Shown: positions 41,801 to 48,500 of the stretch, in pieces
Numbering within the stretch: position 1 is the first letter of the stretch
Layout: each line of letters starts with the position of its first letter
From: Mesostigma viride
Taxonomy: Eukaryota > Streptophyta > Mesostigmatophyceae > Mesostigmatales > Mesostigmataceae
Length of the DNA: 48,500 nt
NCBI GenBank assembly: GCA_009746045.1
Contig: RPFO01000744.1
Coordinates: forward strand, 112,501-161,000
Reading direction: 5' to 3'
Translations under genes and position numbers: made by a program
The notes under the pieces: generated by a model
The model's database searches: none
What the model was told of the DNA's origin: nothing
Seen by the model: only the letters and a program-made list of their open reading frames with translations

Positions 41801-44800
41801 GAGTAGAAAAAGATAGCTCGCGGAATGCAGAGAAACTGAGCGAATCTTAAAGACGATGAGTAAATGATACTACTTCGTAGCGGAGTTCGCGTTTTTTGCA
41901 GTGTCGATGATTTTATTGATGACCATCGCCACGGGGGTCCAATCTGATGTTTTCGTCGAGAGGAATAAATTAGAATGCACGCTGGCGGCGGTGATTGTCA
42001 GGTTTTATGGGCTTTACCTAGCGTCAAGGATGCGTTTAAATCGTTATTGGTAAAGCTTTAAAAAATTTGCTGGGTTTCGGCAAGATTTCCGTCATGATCG
42101 GTAAGACACTCTCCAGGCTCGCGGGATGCGCGTCTTATTATTCCATGGAAGGTTGTTCTTTCTTGCGCCGCTGGGCGAAGGACAATTCCGGTAATGGTAC
42201 GATCGTGTGATCAACGTGACCCTATGAATGTTTCGCTTCCTTTATGGGTTATCAACGCAAGTTTTCGGCTTTTTTCCGTGCAGTTAGCGCCAGGTATAAT
42301 GCCATTCCGTGCTGCGCATCGCCAGATTCCTGGCACCTTTCAGTGGTTTTTATGTACGTTGCATGGCTGGGATGTGTCAAAGCGTGACCGTGGCATATCG
42401 TCAAGTTGTCAGGGATTTGCTGAGTGGTTTCTTGGAAGGAGATTGCTAACAGCACTCAGTTTTGTGTGAATATTGACGCGGCCTTTCTTAGCAGAGGCTT
42501 CATTGTGGTTAGAGGCTCACAAGCTTGAGTTTGTTTCTTGGCAAACAATTGCGCTGGAAAGAAAGGTGGCAGTGGTTTTTCTGAGGGGCATACTGCATGG
42601 GTGGAACTGCACGTAGGTAGGGGTTATCGTTGTCTTGTTGGCCTTTCTCCCACTAAAATGGGAGAGCCCTAATTCATATGCTAGCAAGGCAAGGTAACCA
42701 TGATAAGAAGCCTTGGCAAGCAGCATGTATGATAATTCTGCTTTCTCTGTGGACTGTCTGTTGTTACCCTTGTTGGGCAATTAGTGGATATGGCTTTCTA
42801 GGGTGTGTTTGAGCTTGGTTTTGGGATGATGCCCACACCATAAACCTGAAATATGCTTTAGAAGTGTCGGCTAGGCATGTAGAGCTACCTGCCTCATTGT
42901 TGTGCACACGCGCAACAGGTTGCCCGTGTCGAGGTAAGGCAAGGGCACATGACGTGCCCAGCCACCTCCTTGTACATTGTGGTCGAATTGGGCATGGTCA
43001 GGAGCCTTTTGGATGGCATAGGAAGTGTTAGTGTGCCTTAATACTCACTAATGCCTTCCTTAGCATCTGCAGAGGTGGCCAACTGCCAAAATTAATAACT
43101 GCTACAGCTGAGCTCAGAATGCCACCAAACTTTGACAGTGCCTTCTATGGTCATGACAGAATTTGACTATTACTTTTTAGGCCTAATTGATGTGTTATGA
43201 GTGTGTATGGGGACGCCCCGCCTAAAAAAGCGTATTTTTGGCCCAAAAATTAATAACTCAAAGGGATGTGCTGATTTTGTTGATCCAATTAGGTAGAAAC
43301 CATGTCCCATGACATTTTTATATGGGTATTACTTTTTTCATGCAACTGGTTCTCCCGCTGTTCTGGGCAAGATGTGCCCCGGACAGCGTTTTTTTCTATT
43401 TTTAGCTCATAGCCGGTGTATGGCTGGGGGTAGTACCCCCAACAAGTGGTGGTATGCATGCCCAAACATCATGTTTATGGTCCCCAAACATCATTCAGTG
43501 GTTGTCAGTTGCATTTCTGTAGTTATTAGGGGGGGTAAGTTTTGATATATTTCTATGGGACCCTCCCCTTAAGTGCTCAGGATAAGCACGCTGAGCGTTC
43601 TAAGGGCACCTACCAGCTGTAATGGGGCAGGAACACACTATCCACCCGCTGGCCTTGATGCCACCGACATGAGGCAGGGAAAATTAGAAAATTTACGACT
43701 AACTACGTTTCTGTCCTGGTAACCCAAATCCAAGAATCCATTGCGCATACTATGAGAAAACGACACTAACCTGGAAACAAAAAAAAAAAAAGAAATAACA
43801 AAAATACATGTTGTTCATGTCGGCTGACATCTTCCCTGTCTGGCAAGTAGGGCAGACCCTGGTCAATTAATCCCGATAACAACGTGAATACAACACCATA
43901 CATTACATAATAAGTACATCAGACCTCATATGTAACATCATGAGACATCGCGTGTTACATCATTAGAGGGGGGTACATCACACGGTACCTGGAAAGACTC
44001 GCGCAATGTGCTATTTGATTGTCCCCCTCCACGATGTAGGCCAGGTACTTGTATTTCTGCCACAATAAACGTACAAGTATGCAATTATGTTATGCTCACT
44101 ACCGTAGCTTTACGCAAGTAGGAACGTTACCTGGAAAGAGATCTTCCGCGTGTGGTGGTCGATGTACCCCCCGTCCACGATGTAGGCAAGCTGCTGAAGC
44201 ACCTCCCGCTGCGTGTAGTTGGCGTCCAGGAAGACAGGGAAACCGTCGTCGTAGCCGCGGACACCCGACACGTTGAAGAAGCCTGGGTAACGTACAAACA
44301 AAGGGATAGCAAAATAGTGCACGGAGTCTATTCAAACATGGATTAGCCTAGCTGATGACACCCGACACGTTGAAGAAGCCTGGGTCACGTACAAACAAAG
44401 GGATAGCGAAATAGTGCACGGAGTCTATTCAAACATGGATTAGCCTAGCTGATGACACCCGACACGTTGAAGAAGCCTGGGTCACGTACAAACAAAGGGA
44501 TAGCGAAATAGTGCACGGAGTCTATTCAAACATGGATTAGCCTAGCTGATGACACCCGACACGTTGAAGAAGCCTGGGTCACGTTACACACGAGGGGATG
44601 GCACATGATATTGTGTTCCATGATGTAATGGTACTTGATGGTGCTTGATCAAAACTCATGAATTGTGCCTAACTTTTGCAGTTATCATGCGTAAGTGAGG
44701 CGGGGATGGCAATGACCAAAATAGCCCAGGGCAGCCTGCAATCCATAGCTAGAGCTGTGGGCTCCGACCCTGAGGTGACGCAAGCCTGATTCAAACTATT

Positions 44801-47800
44801 ATCTATCCCCCCACATAAACTAGCAAGTTATCATATTGTACATCATATTGTACACAAACTACCATACTACTATTTTGTTGATACATAGCGTTCATACAGT
44901 GTTCATATAGTGTTCATGTTGTACCTCACTGTGCGCTATTCTATTAGTGTTCATGTTGTACATCACTGTGCGCTATTCTAGTTGTGTTCATGTTGTACAT
45001 CTCAGTGCGCTATTCTATTAGTGTTCATGTTGTATGTCCCTGTGCGCTATTCTATTGTGGCACTAGGAGAGGGGCCATTGCATCCATGACACGCACACGC
45101 CAAACCCAGCGTCACTTCTCGACCTCGAAGCATCAACGCAAGGCATGCACAATGCGGCATTTGATAGCTGAGACTGTCACAACCTATGAACACGTGCAAT
45201 GCTTACCGATACTTTCTTCTTTCATGAGCTACCCATTTGCGCAGCAATCCGGCCCTGAGCTGGGGCCCAATGTTCTTTTCTAGCAGCCCGCACAGTACTA
45301 CTCTCACTGAAAAGGCAGAAATCTAGGAAGTGGGGGGCTGAAGCGCAAGAGAAAGTGCGCAAGAATGTGCGGGAATCTTGCTTGCCGTAAACGGTAGCGA
45401 TGGCTCACCGTACAAACCATGAAGAGACATACCTGGATGCTCTACAACCTGCCAGAACAGTGCTGACCACAAGCGAATATCAAGCGCTGGCCGCCACAGT
45501 GCTTAGTAAGCCCTCATTACCATAGGGTCATCGGCAAGCTCGTATTAAGAATATTAGTAAGTTCTTATTACTGTAGGGTTATCTATAAGCTTTTACTACC
45601 GTAGGCTTATTAGTAAGCTCGAATTACCGTAGGGCACCCCCCCCGAGCGCATCTCGGTGGTGTTGAACAGTGCCTCCGCCTCGTCCACCGCGCTCGCGAG
45701 ATACAGCGACGAGAACTGGAGGACTACCGGGTTCCGCCCAAACGGCTTTGTCGAGAGCCGGCCGCTCGCCCCCGACAGGCTCGCGTTGATGTACGTGAAT
45801 CGCCCCGTGTCGATGTGCGCGTCGTCGGGCTCCTCATTCCGCGTCTGGTGGATGAGGATGCCCGCGACGACCTTGTTGCGCGTGCCCACCCAGCGACCCT
45901 GCACGCTCTTGTGCTTGTCGCTGTCGTCCGCCACCAGGGGCACCTTGTTGTTCTTGCCCGGGGCCGGCAGGGGGCCGTGGACACGAGGAAGGGAGCGGGT
46001 GATGTCACCAGCGGCATGGCGGGTAGATGGTAGCTCCTCGAGAGGGGCAGGGGGGAGGGAGGGGACTGGATGAGGCCACCTCCATCGTCACCACTAGATG
46101 TGCCGTTGGCCACGATTTCCGCCTGGAGGCCCAAGAAAGGAAAGGGTGTGTTGGCGCGGTGGCAACAAGGAATCATATGCATTCTTGACTTCTTGGGGGT
46201 ATGCCGCCAAAACCGCAAATGAACCATTAAAACATAAAGAAGTAAAAAGAAATTGTGAAGAAAAAGTAGATTAGGTAAATGGCCGAATAATAGACACATT
46301 ACTGAAGGCCGCAGACACCGCACAAGGCTACACACCACACACACATCACACACACATGCGCACACACACACACATGCACACACATACACACACGTGTGCA
46401 TACGCACACACACACACATACACACACAAGCCACACAAACCACGAGGGTACCACCCACCCACCGAGGAGGGGACAGTGAATTCGATGATGACCAGCCCCA
46501 TGTCTTGCTCGAGTCGGTTCTCATTGCTGGGACAGTGGTAATGCTGCCTCCCATCCAGGTGGTTGTGGTACTCGCAGCAGTCGCCAAAGTCCAGCCCGCA
46601 CTCGGGTGATACAGCACAGGCGAGGTCGCAGATGCCGTCGCCCACCCAGCTGCGAGCATGATAGAGCGACACGCGGGGAGTAAGGGGAGTGGATACATGG
46701 TACTCTGCTAGAACCCAGCTGCCAGCATTAGCAACAGACACGACGCATATGGCGTGGCCCGCCTGTAGCTGCACGCGTCGTACAGTGACACAGCATGCAA
46801 GGGCCAACGAGGATAACAGGGGCCCATGAGCCGCGGGATAGACATCTAGCTCAAACTTTGTGGCATTACTTGCCTCGGGTTAGGGGGGGTTCATTAATTA
46901 AGGGGGGGGGGTGGCACGGGACCCTCACCTTACCAGTGGCCAACGAACCGCGGGACAGACACAACTAGCAACGCTGGTTGAACGCAACATTAAGGCGGTA
47001 AATGCTTGCCCCCCTAGTCACATGCGATGGCACGGCGAGACGACCCGGCGCAGACTGTGCGTAAAAAGCTAGGCAAGGGAAACTAGGGAAGACAAATTAC
47101 GAACAACCGTGTGACGAAATGCACCTTACAACAGGCATGGAAACTTGACAAGTGCGCCTGTGTAAAACAACATACCTATGTAAAACGGCAGGCATGGAAA
47201 TTGAACATATAAGCCTATGGCAGCTTAACACATAAGCCTGTGCAAAGCAACAGGTTACACTTAAGAAACTTAACATGCAAACTTTTGTAATATAATAGGT
47301 TATTACTTCATCTCAGTTTAGATATATGCGGCAGCAAACAGACAGCGCATGAGTCAACGGTGTGCCGAGCAGGTCCGAGGAAGATTACGACACATGCCAG
47401 CACTACATTCTCACAATCCAACCCCCTTAGTAACGGCAGCAGCATCGCAGGGCAGTAGCAGACGATGATGGAACAGACGAAAGAATAAACAGTTACAGGG
47501 CGGTAGCAGAGGATGGTGAAACAGACGACAGCATAAACAATTACTTACAAAAAGTATGGCTCGCACCGGTCCCTCCCGCGGTGCCAGTGACCCAAATTCT
47601 ACTTAACAGAAACATAATCAGCTGTACTGAAACGGAATACAGGAATATCTTGCACCATACGAAACCTAGAAGGACAGACCTAAACCTAGTACAGTAATAA
47701 GTGTTTCGAACCATACAAAACCTAGAAGGACAGACCTAAACCTACCAAAATAGAAGTGCTTCGAACCAAACGTAACTTAGAAGAACAGATCTAAACCTGA

Positions 47801-48426
47801 CAATAGACGGGTACAACAGAAGTGTTTCGAACCATACAAAGCCTAGAAGGACAGACCTAAACCTAGTACAACAGAAGTGTTTCGAACCATGGTAAAACTA
47901 GAAGAACAGATCTAAACCTGGTAAAATAGAAGTGTTTTGAACCATGGTAAACCTAGAAGTACAGATCTAAACCTGGTACAGCAGAAGTGTTTCGAGCCAT
48001 ACAAAACATAGAGGGACAGACCTACACCTAGTACAACAGAAGTGTTTCGAACAAATAAAAAAACTGGAAGGGCAGGCCTACACCTAGTGGATTCGAAATG
48101 TATTCTACCATACTTAACCTGCACGTTCCAGGTTGTATATTTAGCGGCAAACCACGTACTAGACAGGGCAATCGGGCGCACACTCCTGACCATAACGCTC
48201 CAAAGGATTCACGGGGCATATCTCCACAGATCCCGCCGAGAAGTCCGCGGTCGCCAGGTGGCACTCTACCGCGGCATCCCCCAAGCCCGTATAGCCCCCT
48301 GGGTCGAGACCCACGATCCAACTCCGCTGGGCGTCCTGGCTACAGTTGAGCGAGCGCAGGCAGTGCTGCCGTAGCTCTGCGGATGCCTCCAAGGGGTCGC
48401 TCTCGTTCAGGCACGTGTTGGGGTCC
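24973..48426 (-). CDS. Polycystin-like (TRPP/PKD2-type) cation channel with Lin-12/Notch repeat, 3' part
   Basis: A minus-strand gene whose 5' end lies beyond the window. Exons: 48426-48165, 47598-47549, 46649-46463, 46122-45628 (with a frame problem inside), 44282-44131, 41335-41237, 40361-40147, 39585-39527, 33246-33134, 31320-31112, 28756-28655, 28160-28103 and 26817-24973. Apart from the break inside 46122-45628, intron phases match at every junction. Translation gives, in order, a Cys-rich extracellular part with one LNR module, the polycystin extracellular (TOP) domain, membrane helices S2 to S6 and a long Gly/Arg-rich cytoplasmic tail. The order and motifs fit polycystin channels, which conduct Ca2+ and monovalent cations, often in cilia. 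No EF hand or coiled coil is obvious in the tail. The intron 39526-33247 holds a retrotransposon; most other introns carry echo arrays. Confidence 0.85.
26799..27890 (-). repeat. Echo array of the last-exon acceptor edge, about eight degenerate copies
   Basis: The exon start read on the plus strand is atgatctccctcagcgcggcc. Related words occur at about 26799, 26903, 27004, 27184, 27442, 27575, 27686 and 27873, each with atc(a/t)(c/t)c.gtcag-like sequence next to a g(c/g)cctg.gg acceptor complement. Spacings are 104, 101, 180, 258, 133, 111 and 187 bp. Between copies the intron is simple sequence, including a G run near 27470. Confidence 0.7.
28103..33246 (-). CDS. Polycystin gene, channel-core exons (S4 to S6)
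   Basis: Four exons. 33246-33134 encodes the S3-S4 cytosolic stretch (YEQGFRAAKAQVRDR, DVMNLFSD). 31320-31112 gives S4 and S5: VIDLLDIYFFLNFLNLML, then LRLLNLTAFHPMLGIVARTL, then IAHFMVVAGIIFISFAISA. This is the family signature of a helix followed by F-HP-L and a TL..A motif. 28756-28655 (NTCFLMLIGELGVMEKL) fits the pore helix and filter region, with a LIGE in place of the usual LGD-type filter, and 28160-28103 gives S6 (IYMITFYFILFQFFVAFV). Phases 0, 2, 2, 0 all agree. The S5-pore loop is shorter than usual, so a phase-2 exon between 31111 and 28757 may have been missed. Confidence 0.8.
28440..28700 (-). repeat. Echo copy of the 28655 donor edge
   Basis: The true border on the plus strand is gctcaccagaagaatgtcc from 28649. 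A copy, cctcaccagaagaatgtcc, starts at 28553, 96 bp away and still followed by a match to the coding edge (gcgatga...cttgaggccg). A weaker third lies near 28457. The next acceptor (28160) also has a partial copy (gatcctgcggcac) near 28238. Confidence 0.75.
28751..29440 (-). repeat. Echo array of the 28756 acceptor edge, about eight copies
   Basis: The true border is ttcaggctgcatcgttggcag from 28751 (plus strand), preceded by the exon words gatgagcatgaggaagcagg. Copies of the exon edge plus acceptor start near 28830, 28942, 29073, 29128, 29221, 29328 and 29421. Several still carry the exon word gaggaagcaggtg as well as aggctg. Confidence 0.8.
30573..30710. repeat. 47-bp tandem repeat, three copies, with palindromic core
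   Basis: Units start at 30573, 30620 and 30667. Each opens with the palindrome agtaaacatccgtttact-like sequence, then atatgagggacaacgatgatgctac. It lies in the polycystin intron 31111-28757. Confidence 0.9.
30764..31131 (-). repeat. Echo array of the 31112 donor edge, four copies
   Basis: The donor edge (plus strand actcacaggtttgcgctgatcgcgaa, minus CCT/GTGAGT) is repeated at about 30995, 30879 and 30764, spaced 118, 116 and 115 bp from the true one at 31113. The copy at 30879 still has a good donor (GTGAGT); the one at 30995 has lost it. Confidence 0.85.
31830..32975. repeat. 27-bp minisatellite, about 42 copies, with higher-order structure
   Basis: The unit is near catggatggcgcctgcctcg plus tgcttga. 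Variant units containing cttcacatgcatgg begin at 31941, 32103, 32319 and 32481, giving intervals of 162, 216 and 162 bp (6, 8 and 6 units), so blocks of units were themselves duplicated. Because 27 is a multiple of three and the unit lacks stops, both strands stay open for about 400 codons. It lies inside the polycystin intron 33133-31321. Confidence 0.95.
33281..34012 (-). repeat. Composite 3' repeat block (A, B, A) of the DIRS-like element
   Basis: A copies are 33281-33418 and 33876-34012. The B copy is 33446-33873 and matches 38347-38780. The B/A junction near 33865-33890 reads ccacgattctattaaccgtgg, an imperfect inverted repeat, the form expected of the circle junction of the element. Confidence 0.9.
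34084..37338 (-). CDS. DIRS-like ORF2: reverse transcriptase, RNase H and tyrosine recombinase, intact
   Basis: This frame gives 1084 residues without a stop. The RT domain is at about residues 230-480: motif A SDLVSYYYSIEVP near 297, motif B MGHSHAVALGEAIHEMV, and motif C SITIDDLVAS near 423. RNase H is near 585-740, starting VVASDASTYGQGV, with later acidic residues in NEKEVRAAV, RLVDSTAAL and QPADGVSRG. A short motif AEGIHPNPGP follows at about 764, then the tyrosine recombinase domain (about 785-1050). Its catalytic set is visible: Arg in YLRISEAL, Lys in STKTSKGK, HGLRHGGAT, GRWLSSS and the probable nucleophile in AHYVG. It copies the RNA and integrates a circular cDNA. The frame overlaps ORF1 by 125 bp in a different phase; the first Met may not be the true start, since translation could come from ORF1 by frameshift. 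Confidence 0.9.
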   Translation of the reverse strand: MEGGQPPPAIGGGGCTVSHPGCQGSSPNCHPLGQAQQGSTSREIESQRDRSLFPLPYPLRPAYTAWGRVRSARRRQRATRRHREYTLQCKVVRWLNWLWGGGQDPPPNPRGACSKGREEALARVKRHCTWHSRRVGGVATGQEQEGADAIYGKQNKYEQLRADAVSLPKAEVAGKARLLDLLAMRPSWREIYASEENCIKPAVVASAKYWNVPKPSRGCSMAEWGKLMSRAAGVGMVAFRERRPKWVDGCFGVAKGVGELRFIVNRKLGNLLWVDPPKILLPHLGILVEVYIKGWCYCAKSDLVSYYYSIEVPEWWWDYQGLPSVWSTSVGLAGPRRKVWPVLKVLAMGHSHAVALGEAIHEMVLYMTGALDPRRQVNYLSSAGELTLVRDECGQPLRLAIEYKEERAGELQIDLENPPAPMLSITIDDLVASNGRTCEAVNQLITRAIEEGYLPNNLVPSKEKTKMASLEGDELEALGVVHRRNGVLEPTVKQLNLVIAHTQAILTRGRATAEGLAAVLGRWLWLQMLSRSCLSIWQQCFKFISLQGWGQRSWVLWAGVREELECALALAPMLRVDRSAPLAREVVASDASTYGQGVVYATMEPGDVTELARAREVRGYPTLLIPSEVAYAGPRPLSARAQQAITSQQWRVGVRSRWRDPGMHINEKEVRAAVKGVERSARSLANRGKRVVRLVDSTAALGCLAKGRSSSHKLNKQCRRLCALTLATGSRSQWVWTPSALQPADGVSRGQSMATFLAGWVRDLTAEGIHPNPGPPAPVSYLPLLEGKVKPATLLAYRRGLDSLLTWWEAGGRADGSSSRADTLEETFCAYVAWAHFRGYSRQVCVNALMGLQLYYPGMVKRWDLARGVLAGWKTLVPPRAPPPIPWEAAFALASTMVMQGQRLAGLLVVIVFRHYLRISEALNLRVGHVRLQPDVRLGPAQRGALLLRSTKTSKGKTQSVVVEDVMSETILRHCIAGKHAWEAVFPFTYPQFRRIWQAASQALGVAQIFTIHGLRHGGATHDFLAGRSMGDIQGRGRWLSSSTVAHYVGLHRSLEVQLPEVILRAMAACPPRAWRAILKLPST
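37214..38260 (-). CDS. DIRS-like ORF1 (Gag-like)
   Basis: The product has 348 residues and starts MPKGRKATGG 87 bp inside the right B repeat border. It has a basic N-terminus, an acidic run (DLAADEEEDQ; NQDDEEDEEGE) and a conserved-looking block near 225-300 (YRVSERVLPGVLEDASDNGMGIRSW, written here only in part as VLPGVLEDASDNGMG). It occupies the Gag position of the element and presumably binds the element RNA, but no zinc knuckle is present. Its end overlaps ORF2. Confidence 0.75.
   Translation of the reverse strand: MPKGRKATGGQAARGEDGTPTPRAAAASHAPVAFSAKKKQLATLLAKCISPAEAVGAVEQVFGAEDWVTDASSWSSSQLKSVVQLLADHVDVGDVLDARDPNGTLVAKLLAVADLAADEEEDQALPPTTPAQRKMAKPKGAAKVSAGGGAVGKEMRARLATFVGAPPETENQDDEEDEEGEVAAEKFMQGLKAALGGMEGAGSHFKASKGVALPSRAKSVKYRVSERVLPGVLEDASDNGMGIRSWVMTVKPGNWRNMENRKIVMNIALAMDTLLKELGSAAGELVGMEYLMRVVAALLQVEGQGGGGGRWPATSCHWGRRLHCQPPRLSRQLSKLPSSWTSSARLNK
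38347..38780 (-). repeat. 5' repeat B of the DIRS-like element
   Basis: Near-identical to 33446-33873. Contains a short inverted repeat ttgccggcagcttacgtaag...gctgccggggc near 38486-38515. Confidence 0.9.
39188..39311. repeat. 12-bp tandem repeat, about ten to eleven copies
   Basis: Unit gactggcattta with few variants (catttg, catata). Lies in the polycystin intron between the retrotransposon and exon 39585-39527. Confidence 0.9.
39527..44282 (-). CDS. Polycystin gene, exons for the late extracellular domain and S2-S3
   Basis: Four exons. 44282-44131 and 41335-41237 finish the polycystin extracellular domain (FFNVSGVRGYDDGFPVFLD, then IDHHTRKISFQ joined to LVAYNAELRRFGTL). The pattern of a TR..(I/L).. 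strand followed by a YN motif is typical of polycystins. 40361-40147 holds S2 (AAFEVLFAICVVIATFIEL) and S3, which is completed by 39585-39527 (WCYFIVKYNNAFDARI). Phases 1, 0, 0, 2, 1 are consistent throughout. Intron 44130-41336 has only repeats and simple sequence. Confidence 0.8.
40356..40560 (-). repeat. Echo array of the 40361 acceptor edge, three copies
   Basis: The exon edge agaagatct with acceptor recurs at 40356, 40453 and 40548 (spacings 97 and 95 bp). Each copy is preceded by c(a/g)(c/a)(a/g)gag-like sequence and followed by intron sequence with accagg.agaata or ccagggcgag. Confidence 0.8.
41440..41500. repeat. AACAATA simple repeat
   Basis: About seven copies of caataaa/acaataa. 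The flanking intron 41510-43760 holds no gene I can recognise; the sequence near 41690-41720 has the inverted word ggcgcgaatattttggcgcc. Confidence 0.8.
43769..44195 (-). repeat. Echo copy of the 44131 donor edge
   Basis: The true border, plus strand ttacctggaaagagatcttccgcg with coding edge cgtccacgatgtaggcaag, is repeated at 43985-44046 as gtacctggaaagactcgcgc ... cctccacgatgtaggccag, 143 bp away. A remnant (aacctggaaac) lies near 43769. Confidence 0.75.
44261..44583 (-). repeat. Echo array of the 44282 acceptor edge, four copies at exactly 97 bp
   Basis: Units start at 44261, 44358, 44455 and 44552. Each contains 22 bp of coding edge (acacccgacacgttgaagaa), the acceptor complement cctgggt, and 70 bp of intron. 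The three intronic units are identical to each other and differ from the coding one at two positions, so they arose very recently. Confidence 0.95.
44912..45058. repeat. 37-bp tandem repeat, four copies
   Basis: gttcatgttgta...gtgcgctattcta units start at 44912, 44949, 44986 and 45023. Located in the polycystin intron 45627-44283. Confidence 0.9.
45517..45640 (-). repeat. Echo array of the 45628 donor edge with short period
   Basis: The donor border on the plus strand is attaccgtagggca (minus CCCTACG/GTAAT). Copies ctaccgtagg, ttactgtaggg and ttaccatagggtc lie near 45597, 45568 and 45517, with taagct between them. Spacing is only 29-50 bp. All four keep a GTA at the donor position. Confidence 0.75.
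45628..48426 (-). CDS. Polycystin gene, extracellular exons with Lin-12/Notch repeat
   Basis: Exon 48426-48165 is Cys-rich (DPNTCLNESDPLEAS, CLRSLNCSQD). Exons 47598-47549 and 46649-46463 join to give CEPYFF-WVGDGICDLACAVSPECG-LDFGDC, a single LNR module (WVGDGICD..C....C..DFGDC, with Ca2+-binding acidic residues), then the start of the polycystin domain. The exon ending at 45628 has GRWVGTRNKVVAGILIHQTR, matching the family's R.RVVGG(I/L)...Q.R strand. Between the acceptor at 46122 (AEIVANGT) and 46036 the frame changes. Either a base is missing in the C-rich tract near 46045-46060 or a second acceptor (CTCTCGAG/GAG at 46036) is used. Confidence 0.75.
46325..46440. repeat. CA-rich microsatellite
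   Basis: Interrupted (CA)n with atgcg and atacg breaks, in the polycystin intron 46462-46123. Confidence 0.9.
47640..48090. repeat. 55-56 bp tandem repeat, eight copies
   Basis: The word cctagaaggacagacctaaa recurs near 47665, 47721, 47776, 47842, 47898, 47952, 48007 and 48063, with gtgtttcgaaccata in each unit. One unit has a 10-bp insertion. In the polycystin intron 48164-47599. Confidence 0.9.
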
Positions 48427-48500
48427 CTGGAGTGGTGGTATCCATGCGGCAACAGTAGGCATCGATGCGGTATTAATGCGTTGTGGTTGCGGTGCTAGTG

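Noticed and set aside
44261-44583. CRISPR-like regular direct repeats
   Set aside because: The units are contiguous 97-bp tandem copies that include exon sequence, with no short repeats separated by unique spacers, and the genome is eukaryotic.

Overview
The window is nuclear DNA from an intron-rich eukaryotic microbe, most likely an alga. The genes are split by long introns with GT..AG junctions, and the introns are full of tandem repeats. The protein architectures are a receptor-type class III nucleotide cyclase, an exostosin-like glycosyltransferase with EGF modules, and a polycystin channel with a Lin-12/Notch repeat. Together with a Kangaroo/PAT-type tyrosine-recombinase retrotransposon they recall volvocine or prasinophyte green algae, but similar sets occur in other algae and the species is not settled. 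All exon boundaries below were worked out by hand from reading frame, intron phase and splice consensus.

Layout. 1-8762 (+): 3' part of a single-pass receptor nucleotide cyclase (nine exons, 996 residues in the window). 8763-13880: intergenic and repetitive, with a short inverted-repeat element (about 9627-10510) and a dead, 5'-truncated non-LTR retrotransposon (10893-13535, minus). 13881-17220 (-): a complete three-exon gene for a conserved nuclear-type helix-hairpin-helix protein (320 residues). 18811-21360 (+): EGF/exostosin gene carrying several single-base frameshifts. 21401-23328: a 1.9-kb insertion flanked by a perfect 20-bp target duplication and carrying only a LINE ORF1. 23390-23944: second copy of the inverted-repeat element. 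24973-48426 (-): a polycystin-like (TRPP) channel gene that fills the right half of the window. One of its introns holds a structurally complete DIRS-like element (33281-38780) and another holds a 42-copy 27-bp minisatellite (31830-32975).

The most striking signal is not a gene. Eleven or more of the splice junctions resolved here are accompanied, on the intron side, by degenerate tandem copies of themselves: 15-40 bases of exon edge plus splice site plus intron. The spacing is usually about 75-130 bp (97, 97, 97 bp at 44261-44583). It occurs at donors and acceptors in all three genes whose exon structure could be resolved. I call these splice-junction echoes. They suggest that introns here grow by tandem duplication anchored on exon borders, leaving ladders of decoy or alternative splice sites.

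The cyclase (cAMP or cGMP production) and the polycystin (cation channel, ciliary in many algae and animals) are both plausible sensory membrane proteins. Nothing in the sequence shows that they act together.
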